From Candidatus Gastranaerophilales bacterium (lineage in GTDB: Bacteria > Cyanobacteriota > Vampirovibrionia > Gastranaerophilales > Gastranaerophilaceae): 64,000 nucleotides of DNA. Positions 25,653 through 33,050 of this stretch are shown piece by piece (within the stretch, counting starts at the first letter, position 1; every line of letters begins with the position of its first letter). Both the position numbers and the translations under genes were made by a program. The notes beneath the pieces were generated by a model. It was not told the origin of the DNA. It did not search any database and saw nothing but the letters and a program-made list of their open reading frames with translations. The stretch spans positions 1-64,000 of the forward strand of contig CALVEK010000006.1 in the NCBI GenBank assembly GCA_944326555.1. Direction: 5' to 3'.

Positions 25653-26267
25653 ATGAGAGTAAATACTGTATCTTTCAATGCTGCCAACAAAGCAGCCACT
25701 TTGCGAAGCAAATCTAACAACAGTCAATCCGTAAAAATCAGCCAAAATCCATCGTTTTCCGGTGTATCTTTGGGTAGATTAAGCAGACAAGAAATAGGTT
25801 CTCTATACTACGATGCAAGAGAGTTAACGAGCATTGTTGATGAGGCAGTACCTCTTCTTGAAAAGAAATTCAACGGATTTTTTGATGCAATTTTGTCGGT
25901 TTTCCCAGACTTAGAACGTTCTATCAATGTAAATATCAGAACGGATAAAACAAAAGCCGCTCAGCTTAGAGATTACATTGTTAAAAAGAATGACATATTC
26001 CAATTCCCGTCTATTATGATAGATGACTTTAAAAACGGATGCCCGAGAAAATTTGACAAGTGGTTATACGACGAACACTACATACCGTTAGCTTTTGACT
26101 TAGAAAAAGCAGGTTCCGTAAAAACAGCAAAAACAGTTATCAGAGATTTTTCTGAAGACATAAACACAGACAAAATCATTCTGGATATGTATAACAATAC
26201 ATCTCACGAATTCAAATCACCCAAAAAAGCTGTACCTACATATTATTGGGAATTCCCCGGAGGCTAA
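25653..26267 (+). CDS. Unknown protein with N-terminal NPSFSG segment (tandem copy 1)
   Basis: A 204-residue protein of unknown family. Start placed at 25653 (MRVNTVSFNA), the only one giving the hydrophilic Asn/Ser/Lys-rich N-terminus also seen in its neighbour; the earlier ATG at 25590 lies in AT-rich non-coding-like DNA. After about 40 disordered residues ending in NPSFSG comes a helical domain with the segment LTSIVDEAVPLLEKKF. The next gene has LKNLVDRIVPELRKF at the matching place, so the two appear to be old tandem duplicates. They are separated by one base. There is no signal peptide. Confidence 0.75.
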   Translation: MRVNTVSFNAANKAATLRSKSNNSQSVKISQNPSFSGVSLGRLSRQEIGSLYYDARELTSIVDEAVPLLEKKFNGFFDAILSVFPDLERSINVNIRTDKTKAAQLRDYIVKKNDIFQFPSIMIDDFKNGCPRKFDKWLYDEHYIPLAFDLEKAGSVKTAKTVIRDFSEDINTDKIILDMYNNTSHEFKSPKKAVPTYYWEFPGG

Positions 26268-26268
26268 A

Positions 26269-26925
26269 ATGAAAGTAAACTCTGTAGCAAATGCTACATA
26301 TTCTGGTCCAAGTAAAACTAATAAAAATACTTCACAAACAAATTTTAAAGCAAGAGTTAATGTACTAAATGATATCAAAGACAGCATATCAGGAGATTTT
26401 GTTCGTATCGATAGCGGGGTTCTAAAGAATCTTGTGGACAGAATTGTTCCTGAATTGAGAAAATTTGATGACAATCTGATTTTTAATCTCAGCGGTACAA
26501 AGAAAAAGAAAGGATTTTTTGACCTTTTTACAAACGACATATACGGACTCAAAATGGATGTGAGATATTTTGATGAGAAAAAAGCATACTATGATATTTT
26601 GAGCAAAAGACCGGAAGATCAAAAATTAAAAAGAGATACTTATGAAGCAATAAGAAAAAGAGATAACAGTCTAATGCGTATGTTCAGCGAAAGGATTGGT
26701 ATCGGAAAATTTTTCCGTCCAAATACGGAAAATGAAGAACATTTCACTGAATTTCTCTTAAGAATGGTTAAATCAGAAATCAAATCAATGCCCCATCGAC
26801 TTTTTGAGGGTAAAAATGTTACAAAAGAAGCTGATGGAACCTATGCTGTATACCATAATCCAAGCTGGTGGAAAGGCGAAGATTTAAGACAGCCTTGGGC
26901 ATACTATAGAGGTATTGAATACTAA
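26269..26925 (+). CDS. Unknown protein with N-terminal TNFKA segment (tandem copy 2)
   Basis: A 218-residue protein. The N-terminus (MKVNSVANATYSG, then a Ser/Thr/Asn/Lys stretch ending in TNFKA) resembles that of the gene one base upstream, and so does the first helical segment of the body. The rest has diverged and matches nothing I know; it ends in an aromatic tail with PWAYYRG. Reading frames abut, so translation is coupled. A bidirectional terminator follows at 26956-26992. Confidence 0.75.
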   Translation: MKVNSVANATYSGPSKTNKNTSQTNFKARVNVLNDIKDSISGDFVRIDSGVLKNLVDRIVPELRKFDDNLIFNLSGTKKKKGFFDLFTNDIYGLKMDVRYFDEKKAYYDILSKRPEDQKLKRDTYEAIRKRDNSLMRMFSERIGIGKFFRPNTENEEHFTEFLLRMVKSEIKSMPHRLFEGKNVTKEADGTYAVYHNPSWWKGEDLRQPWAYYRGIEY

Positions 26926-26955
26926 TTTTTGACTACTATATGTGTATTTGAATAT

Positions 26956-26992
26956 AAAAAGCAGATAATTTTAATAAGGTTGTCTGCTTTTT
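26956..26992. terminator. Bidirectional terminator
   Basis: A 10-bp stem AAAAAGCAGA/TCTGCTTTTT with a 17-base loop lies between two convergent gene ends (26925 plus strand, 27012 minus strand). T runs follow the stem in both directions, so it can serve the unknown gene pair and the nuo operon. Confidence 0.75.
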
Positions 26993-27011
26993 AGTATTGA
27001 TGTTTTCATAT

Positions 27012-28481
27012 TTACATGTAATAAGCAGCAAGCTGACATAATTGAATTATTTTGTCCGCAAATATACATATTATGGCCATAGCAAATGCACAGGCATACA
27101 GTATAAACTTCGAAGAAATAACATGTGTATCAACTTCAATATCCGTCTCAATTCGTCTAAACATAGCACGAATTACCCGCCAATACGCATAAACCAATAT
27201 AACAGTACCAATAAGAGCTATCATTAAAAATGGTAAAAAGATAAAGCCGGAACGAGCAACAGCAGAAAATATATAAAGTTTGGCAACAAAACCACAAGTC
27301 GGAGCCAAGCCCGCAAGAGAGATAAGAATTATCGTAAAAGCAATGACATAATAGGGTCTATGGTATATTAGTCCTTTTAAGTCATTTAATGTCTGCAATC
27401 TACCGGAATTAAAGAGTACTATAATTGCAGCCCAAGCACCAATATTGGCAAAAATATAACAAAACAAATAAAAAAGTACACTCGACAGGCTGTAGACAGA
27501 AAATACACACAAGCCCAAAAGCATAATTCCAGATTGAACACTCATTGAATAAGCCATTATTCTTTTCAAATCATCTTGTCTTAAAGCGGACAAAGAACCT
27601 AATATTATTGTTATTACAGCAATACAAGCAAATATAATCTTCATTGTAAATGTATAATTTAAAAATATCATTAAAATTTTGGGCAATACACCAAAACAAG
27701 CAATGACGGGAATACAAGACATATAAGCGCCTATAGGACAACTCGCTCCCTCAAAAGTATCGGGCAGCCAGCTTGAAAAAGGAACTAATCCCAACTTGAA
27801 CAACATTGTACACATCATTAAAATCAAAGAAAATGTTAACAATATCTGTGGTTGAGCTTGAGAGACGGCAGCATTGGCAAAATAGAGACTGATTTCTTCG
27901 AAACTTACCTGAGCACAAAGTCCGTAAATTAACGACAAACCTGCCAAAAACAGAGCAGAAACAACAGCTCCCTGCACTAAATACCCAAATATAAGCTGTT
28001 TTGAATCCGCTCCCTTGGAAAAAGATAATAAAAGATAACAACTTAACCCCAATGCCTCAAGGCAAACAAACAAGCTCACAAAATCAGTAGCACTGAATGC
28101 ACACATCGCAAACAGCAATCCCGATAGAAAAACACTAAAATATTCAAAGGCTCTGTCTCTCTTTTCTCTAATCATATTACGAGATAACAAGGTCAAGAAA
28201 AATCCACATATTAAAATCAAGATTTTAAAAAATACTGTATAAATATTATTTAAAAATGCACCGTTAAAAGCATATGCATCAGGCTCAATTTGCAAACAAA
28301 AAGTTGAACATAAAGCAAGAGATATCCCAAATAGAGCAACCCACTTTGAAAGTTTATAAAAATGGGTATTAAAAAATATTGATGCAATCAACCCGAACAA
28401 AATAAACAGAACCAGTATAAACTCAGGAAAACAAGTGCTTATTAGTGTGGTAAAAATCTCAGACATCTTATAAAAACCCAT
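27012..28481 (-). CDS. nuoN: Complex I subunit NuoN-like, partly degenerate
   Basis: A 489-residue, 14-helix antiporter-like subunit of normal length. Aligned by eye with E. coli NuoN, the channel residues Glu133, Lys217 and Lys395 are kept (here Glu142, Lys229 in FKLGLVPF, Lys401). Lys247 is replaced by Val259, and the histidine after VPF and the one in the SHLGY motif are Ser236 and Gln317. It still folds as a membrane-arm subunit but may not pump normally. The gene starts 3 bases after the nuoM stop; an ATG 5 codons further in has a better spaced but weak ribosome site. Last gene of nuoJKLMN. Confidence 0.85.
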   Translation of the reverse strand: MGFYKMSEIFTTLISTCFPEFILVLFILFGLIASIFFNTHFYKLSKWVALFGISLALCSTFCLQIEPDAYAFNGAFLNNIYTVFFKILILICGFFLTLLSRNMIREKRDRAFEYFSVFLSGLLFAMCAFSATDFVSLFVCLEALGLSCYLLLSFSKGADSKQLIFGYLVQGAVVSALFLAGLSLIYGLCAQVSFEEISLYFANAAVSQAQPQILLTFSLILMMCTMLFKLGLVPFSSWLPDTFEGASCPIGAYMSCIPVIACFGVLPKILMIFLNYTFTMKIIFACIAVITIILGSLSALRQDDLKRIMAYSMSVQSGIMLLGLCVFSVYSLSSVLFYLFCYIFANIGAWAAIIVLFNSGRLQTLNDLKGLIYHRPYYVIAFTIILISLAGLAPTCGFVAKLYIFSAVARSGFIFLPFLMIALIGTVILVYAYWRVIRAMFRRIETDIEVDTHVISSKFILYACAFAMAIICIFADKIIQLCQLAAYYM

Positions 28482-28484
28482 CCT

Positions 28485-30008
28485 TTATACCTGTAATACA
28501 TCCAAAATTATACTGGAAACAGACTGATAAACAGAAATTATACTCATAGGACAAACCCCAAGATAAATAATAACAAGGCACAATGCCGTTAAGACACTTG
28601 CCTCTTGAGGGCTCAAGTCTTTCAACTTTTTCCACTGGTCAAGCAAAACAGAACAAAATACTTTATAGAAGAAATACATGATATACCCTGCAGAGACAGA
28701 AATTGCGGCAAGCCCAATAAAAGCAGCAACCTTAACCAATAACTGTTGGTCAAGATTAGAAAACATAGTACCTGTTAAAACCATTAACTTAGGAGTAAAC
28801 ATAATCAAAAAAGGAAGCCCTATAGCGGCAAAACAAATTATCAAAGTCAAATACATACACTTTGGCATAACCTGCCCCAAGCCTCCCAGCGCAGTTATAT
28901 AAGTGCTTTTTGTCCTAAATTGAATACAAGATATAACAACAAACAATGCACTAAAAATTATTGCCGAAGCAAGAGCCGTAAAAACTGCTCCGTTAAACCC
29001 TGTAGAGTTAAGACTAGCCAAGCCCATCATTACAAACCCTACGGTAGAAATATTCGCATAAGAGACCATTTTCTTTATACCCTGTTGAACAACGCATAAA
29101 GCTCCGGAATATAATATATTTACAAGCCCCCATACCAATAAAACAGGAGCAAAAATTTTAAATATTTCAGGGAATACTTGCATATTAAATCTAATCAATC
29201 CATATACACCTGTATTTAAAAGAAGCCCGGAAAGTAATATATTAACAGGCGCAGCAGCCTTGCTCTGAATATCAGGATACCAACTGTGAAATCCGATAAA
29301 AGGAACTCTTATAACAAAACCCAGTAAAAAATTCACAAAAACCAGCATCTGAAACCAAAAGGGATAAAGTTTATTATCCATATTAAGAGTTTCGATATTT
29401 GCCGTAAGAATATTGCTTACAGCAAAGTTGTAATAATACAAAATTAACATTCCAAAGAACAAAAACATATTGACAACAAATGAACAAATAGTGAACCTCA
29501 TTGCAGAACGTCTTGCCTCAGAGTTTCCCCATTGAGAAATCAAAAAGTAAACAGGAATCAACGACAATTCCCAAAATACAAAGAATAGAAACATATCTTT
29601 TGCACAAAATATTCCTAAAATAGAAGATTCCAACAAAAAGACCATGGAATAATACAATTTGTGTTTAGATCTTATATGAATCTTGCTCACAAACAGAGTT
29701 ACAAGCACGATAAAAGTTGTTAACACAACCAAAAGCAATGTCATACCATCAAGAGCAAACTTTGCACTTATCCCTAAACTCTTCAACCAAGACATTCCAA
29801 AGAACGTCAATTCCTTTTCATAAGACATACCAAAAAGACTGGAGTCAAAAAAAGTAAGGAATAAAAGGGCATATATAAAGTGAAAACTCGCAAACCATTT
29901 TGCAAAACGTCTGACCTTAACCTGATGGTTAGGAAATTGAGGGAACATTATAATCACTGCAACAATTAAAGGTGCAAATATTAACCATATTAAAGATAAA
30001 AAGCTCAT
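28485..30008 (-). CDS. nuoM: Complex I subunit NuoM-like, channel residues largely lost
   Basis: A 507-residue, 14-helix subunit recognisable by FWELSLIPVYFLISQWG and HSWYPD. The TM5 glutamate is kept (Glu147). By eye alignment, the positions of E. coli Lys234, Lys265, His322, His348 and Glu407 carry Arg234 (FVIRVPF), Asn265 (LLLNTG), Thr322 (ISTVGF), Ser348 and Lys407 (TPKLMV). These are the residues thought to carry protons through the half-channels. No frameshift is present, and hydrophobic character is kept, so the gene is under selection for something. It lies between nuoL and nuoN with spacers of 17 and 3 bases. Confidence 0.85.
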   Translation of the reverse strand: MSFLSLIWLIFAPLIVAVIIMFPQFPNHQVKVRRFAKWFASFHFIYALLFLTFFDSSLFGMSYEKELTFFGMSWLKSLGISAKFALDGMTLLLVVLTTFIVLVTLFVSKIHIRSKHKLYYSMVFLLESSILGIFCAKDMFLFFVFWELSLIPVYFLISQWGNSEARRSAMRFTICSFVVNMFLFFGMLILYYYNFAVSNILTANIETLNMDNKLYPFWFQMLVFVNFLLGFVIRVPFIGFHSWYPDIQSKAAAPVNILLSGLLLNTGVYGLIRFNMQVFPEIFKIFAPVLLVWGLVNILYSGALCVVQQGIKKMVSYANISTVGFVMMGLASLNSTGFNGAVFTALASAIIFSALFVVISCIQFRTKSTYITALGGLGQVMPKCMYLTLIICFAAIGLPFLIMFTPKLMVLTGTMFSNLDQQLLVKVAAFIGLAAISVSAGYIMYFFYKVFCSVLLDQWKKLKDLSPQEASVLTALCLVIIYLGVCPMSIISVYQSVSSIILDVLQV

Positions 30009-30025
30009 ATACTACCCCGTAACTT

Positions 30026-31183
30026 CTATACTTTTATTAACATCAAGTAAAAAATAAATACAAATACCAATATGAATACTAAACCAATTATTGAATATCT
30101 CAAATAAGACTGAAAATTACCGGCCTGAAATTTTGAGCACAAATAAGAAACTGCGCGAATAAACAATTCTGCAAAATTCACAATTGAACCAATAACATAT
30201 TTTTCAAACCATCCTATAGTCTTACACACAGGAAAAAAGAGACGCCCCAATACAATCAATCCAAAGAAAAATGCAACTATTACAAGCAATGTCCATACCC
30301 AATTACCTGCAAGTGCGTAAAAGAATGGATTTAACCGCAAAAACAAATATATACCGACCAATCCTATCAAACTGTTTTGATAGAAAATTATTCTGGACAA
30401 AGAACTTTTTCCTATACTTTCAAACGTTATGTAAATAAAAGCCTGCATAAACTTCATAACAATTATAAACAGCAACATAGAGCAAAATACAACAAATAAT
30501 GGCTCACTTAACAAAGAATTGATAGCAGTGGATATGCTTGTCATATTTGAATAAGCGAGAGAAAGAGCATCAGTCTGTTGATTATAAACAACAGAATAAT
30601 AAAGTATTGTCAAAACACAAAACAACAAAGTTAAATCACCAACCCTGTTGTAAATAAAAGATTTTATTCCGGCCTTTGACTCTTCCCTGTTAGAAAAATC
30701 AAAATTAATCAAAAGATATGATGCAATACCCGTTACTTCACAAAACAAATATGATTGAAACAAATTCGGGCTGATGAATACTCCTGCTAGAGAAAATGTA
30801 AACAGATTTAGCAAAAATAGCAACTTTGGCAGATGTTCGCTTTCTTTTAGCAAAAAATAGGACAATATCTGCAAAACAAATTCCAAAATAAAAAGCACAA
30901 CAAGAAACGAAACAGAAATTTTATCGAGATATGTACCCAGATAAAAGTTCATATTTTCAAGGTTTATCCACGAAAAATTGCTTGCTACAGACATATTACT
31001 TACAGCCGAATAAAAAAACGCAGTACCCGAAAAGATTACACAAACAAACGATGCAACAATACTAAGTAAAAACAGAGTAATTTTGTCCAGTTTATTCGAA
31101 ATCAATCCGTTAAATCCTATTACAAAACATAAAATAAGAGGAATAAACAACAAAAGATTTATATTTTCCACAAAAAAGTCCAT
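30026..31183 (-). CDS. nuoL: Shortened complex I subunit NuoL-like
   Basis: Only 385 residues, against roughly 610-650 in normal NuoL. Residues 1-290 match the first half of NuoL, with the TM5 glutamate kept (Glu149 in CEVTGIASYLL) and NRVGD at 179-183. Residues 244-283 align without gaps to the KSAQ...YL.AR segment: Lys244 and Gln247 are kept, but the His254 position is Gln269 and the WLPD/PTP motifs are gone. The sequence then jumps to the C-terminal part (FQAGNFQSYLRY, cf. LQTG.vQsYal), so about TM9-14 and much of the lateral helix are missing. The reading frame is intact, and the start overlaps the nuoK stop. Confidence 0.8.
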   Translation of the reverse strand: MDFFVENINLLLFIPLILCFVIGFNGLISNKLDKITLFLLSIVASFVCVIFSGTAFFYSAVSNMSVASNFSWINLENMNFYLGTYLDKISVSFLVVLFILEFVLQILSYFLLKESEHLPKLLFLLNLFTFSLAGVFISPNLFQSYLFCEVTGIASYLLINFDFSNREESKAGIKSFIYNRVGDLTLLFCVLTILYYSVVYNQQTDALSLAYSNMTSISTAINSLLSEPLFVVFCSMLLFIIVMKFMQAFIYITFESIGKSSLSRIIFYQNSLIGLVGIYLFLRLNPFFYALAGNWVWTLLVIVAFFFGLIVLGRLFFPVCKTIGWFEKYVIGSIVNFAELFIRAVSYLCSKFQAGNFQSYLRYSIIGLVFILVFVFIFYLMLIKV

Positions 31184-31518
31184 TATTTCTCCTTATCTTT
31201 AATTTTCTCTGAATCAAGATATTCATTCGCCTGATAAATTTTGTACAAAATCACCAGCGCAATTATTGTCTGAATTACAGACACTAACAGCGCGAATATA
31301 CACGTAATATTTGCATTATCCAACGAACTGTCGCAATAACAGCCAAACGCAAGAAAATTGATAACAATAGCAACTGTCATAATAAACAAAGACATTACTA
31401 TCCTCAAAAGATTACGAGAAATTAAGACACCACAAAGTCCTATTAAAAAGAGGATTAACGCCAATACAAGATAATGCATAAGTCCTATGTTCAATATTTG
31501 ATTAAACTGACTATACAT
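31183..31518 (-). CDS. nuoK: Complex I subunit NuoK-like lacking both channel glutamates
   Basis: A 111-residue, three-helix subunit. Start set at 31518 because GAGGAGG lies 6 bases upstream; this overlaps the nuoJ stop by 8 bases. The segment NLLRIVMSLF aligns without gaps to NLLFMLIGLE of E. coli, putting Phe45 in place of the key Glu36, and Gln83 sits where Glu72 should be. Both glutamates are needed for proton transfer in studied enzymes. The fold (three hydrophobic helices with RNLL between TM1 and TM2) and gene order support the NuoK assignment. Confidence 0.75.
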   Translation of the reverse strand: MYSQFNQILNIGLMHYLVLALILFLIGLCGVLISRNLLRIVMSLFIMTVAIVINFLAFGCYCDSSLDNANITCIFALLVSVIQTIIALVILYKIYQANEYLDSEKIKDKEK

Positions 31519-32065
31519 TCTCATCCTCCTCACTGTCTTTGGATGATACAACTTCTGATAATGTTTCTACAGCCTGTTGACGTAATAAAAAGACTCTTAT
31601 AACGGTTAAACTGATAAATACAAGCAAAATAACTAATATCAAAGGGAAAATATGCAACTTAAAATCAACCACATCAGAAGATTTGATCGTAACAAAGTTA
31701 AAAATTTCAAAAAGCGAATTAGTAAACTCTTCCTTAAAATAAAGATATGTTACAGCACCCAATATCAAAGTAAATAAACAACTGACAATCACCTTCGGCA
31801 CAGCAACTAACTTCAGATTGAGATTCAACCGTCCGATTTTCTTTAACAGCAAAAATATGTATACGGAAAGGAAAATCCCACATAAAATGAACTGAAAAAC
31901 AGCAATGTAAATTGCGTCCAAACTTAAATACAAAAGAGATGACAAACAGACTAAAAGAAACATCGACAGACAAGCAAAATACATTCTTGGCGCCAATATT
32001 ATACCAAGTGCCGCACCTATTATTGAAAAGAATAGCAAGTAAAAATATATAATTTCCGAAAACAT
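31511..32065 (-). CDS. nuoJ: Complex I subunit NuoJ-like
   Basis: A 184-residue, five-helix membrane protein. The order of helices, its position before nuoK and the pattern FQFILCGIFLSVYIFLLL at the place of the usual VQIIVYAGAIMVLFLFV identify it as NuoJ. The conserved TM3 Tyr-Ala-Gly segment that forms the pi-bulge is absent. It is the first gene of the operon: upstream is a divergent TPR gene, so nuoA-nuoI are not here. A TGATATATT extended -10 at 32105-32097 and a GATGGA site precede it. Confidence 0.7.
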   Translation of the reverse strand: MFSEIIYFYLLFFSIIGAALGIILAPRMYFACLSMFLLVCLSSLLYLSLDAIYIAVFQFILCGIFLSVYIFLLLKKIGRLNLNLKLVAVPKVIVSCLFTLILGAVTYLYFKEEFTNSLFEIFNFVTIKSSDVVDFKLHIFPLILVILLVFISLTVIRVFLLRQQAVETLSEVVSSKDSEEDENV

Positions 32066-32096
32066 ATTTCCATCACTAACAAAAGTTCTTCATTAA

Positions 32097-32105
32097 AATA
32101 TATCA
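32097..32105 (-). promoter_or_regulatory. Extended -10 of the nuoJKLMN operon
   Basis: Minus strand TGATATATT, a TGn extended -10 with one base off TATAAT, 32 bases before the nuoJ start. It is back to back with the plus-strand element at 32116-32124, so the two divergent promoters nearly touch. Confidence 0.45.
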
Positions 32106-32115
32106 TATTTAAAGG

Positions 32116-32124
32116 TGTTATAAT
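32116..32124 (+). promoter_or_regulatory. Extended -10 of the TPR gene
   Basis: TGTTATAAT, a perfect extended -10, 35 bases before the ATG at 32159. The leader of about 28 bases has no Shine-Dalgarno sequence and is T-rich before the start codon. Confidence 0.6.
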
Positions 32125-32158
32125 AATAATGTTGTGAATTATTAAGATTAATTTTTTT

Positions 32159-32857
32159 ATGAAAAAAATACTGATTATTTTTATACTTATAACACTAATT
32201 TCTTTGTCAAATGCAACACAAAACAACAAAGCATTTGCAAGAAATACACCGGCAGAATCAGAAGCCAGTGCCTACTGCGTTAAAGGCGACAAAATAATGG
32301 ACTACTTTGAAAAACTCGAGGACAAATCCAATCCTGACAAATACCTTAACGCAGCAAGATATTACTACTATCAAGCAAGCCGAATTGACCTATCGAACCC
32401 CAATGCCCTAGTAGGACATGCCAGAGTAGCCCTCTATCAAAACAGGCTAAAAGATGCAAAAAACGTACTGTTTATTGCGCTAAACTTTAATGAAATAAAC
32501 CCAAGAGTTAACTACTACCTTGGAGAAACCTTCTACAGAGAAGGAGAATATACCCAAGCAATAGACTTTCTAAATCAAGCCTACACCCATGGCTACAGAT
32601 ATGACTACAACACAAATCTGAAACTTGGAATATGTTACGAAAAACTTGATGACGTAAAAATGGCGCGCTATCACTATAAAAATGCCGTAAAAATTCAACC
32701 AAATTCGATTGAAGCCGCAGGACGACTGGGTGGATTGGATACAATAAAAACCAATTATGAAAACTACAATATTTTTCAAGATACCTCACTTGATGTAGAA
32801 GAAGAAATTTCCCCTCAAGACCTAAAGAACCTCAACTTGCCTGCAGTGCAACCCTAA
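32159..32857 (+). CDS. Exported TPR protein
   Basis: A 232-residue protein with an N-terminal signal peptide (MKKILIIFILITLISLSNA, then polar residues) and about four tetratricopeptide-like repeats (from about 60 to 190; for example the YYLGETFYREGEYTQAIDFL unit and the LGICYEKLDDVKMARYHYK unit). It is probably periplasmic and acts as a protein-binding scaffold. It is transcribed away from the nuo operon and followed, after its own promoter, by the Ycf45-like gene. There is no recognisable ribosome binding site, which makes the start slightly uncertain. Confidence 0.82.
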   Translation: MKKILIIFILITLISLSNATQNNKAFARNTPAESEASAYCVKGDKIMDYFEKLEDKSNPDKYLNAARYYYYQASRIDLSNPNALVGHARVALYQNRLKDAKNVLFIALNFNEINPRVNYYLGETFYREGEYTQAIDFLNQAYTHGYRYDYNTNLKLGICYEKLDDVKMARYHYKNAVKIQPNSIEAAGRLGGLDTIKTNYENYNIFQDTSLDVEEEISPQDLKNLNLPAVQP

Positions 32858-32940
32858 AAGCAAGACTGAATGTTTTTATAAAGATATGTAAATTTACTAC
32901 ATAAGTAGTATGTTTATATAATGCCCTTACTTAAAAATAA

Positions 32941-32949
32941 TGTTATAAT
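32941..32949 (+). promoter_or_regulatory. Extended -10 of the Ycf45-like gene
   Basis: TGTTATAAT, a perfect TGnTATAAT. The predicted leader is about 95 bases and contains an AAGGAG at 32978 with no start codon behind it, and the real ribosome site AAAGGG about 10 bases before the ATG at 33051. Confidence 0.6.
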
Positions 32950-33050
32950 GTATATGTAAGATATAAAAATAAGCATTAAGGAGACACAAAAGACCTCAGA
33001 CCAATCAAATACTTAACAAGTATCAGCCGATTGAAAGGGCAATAAATTAT

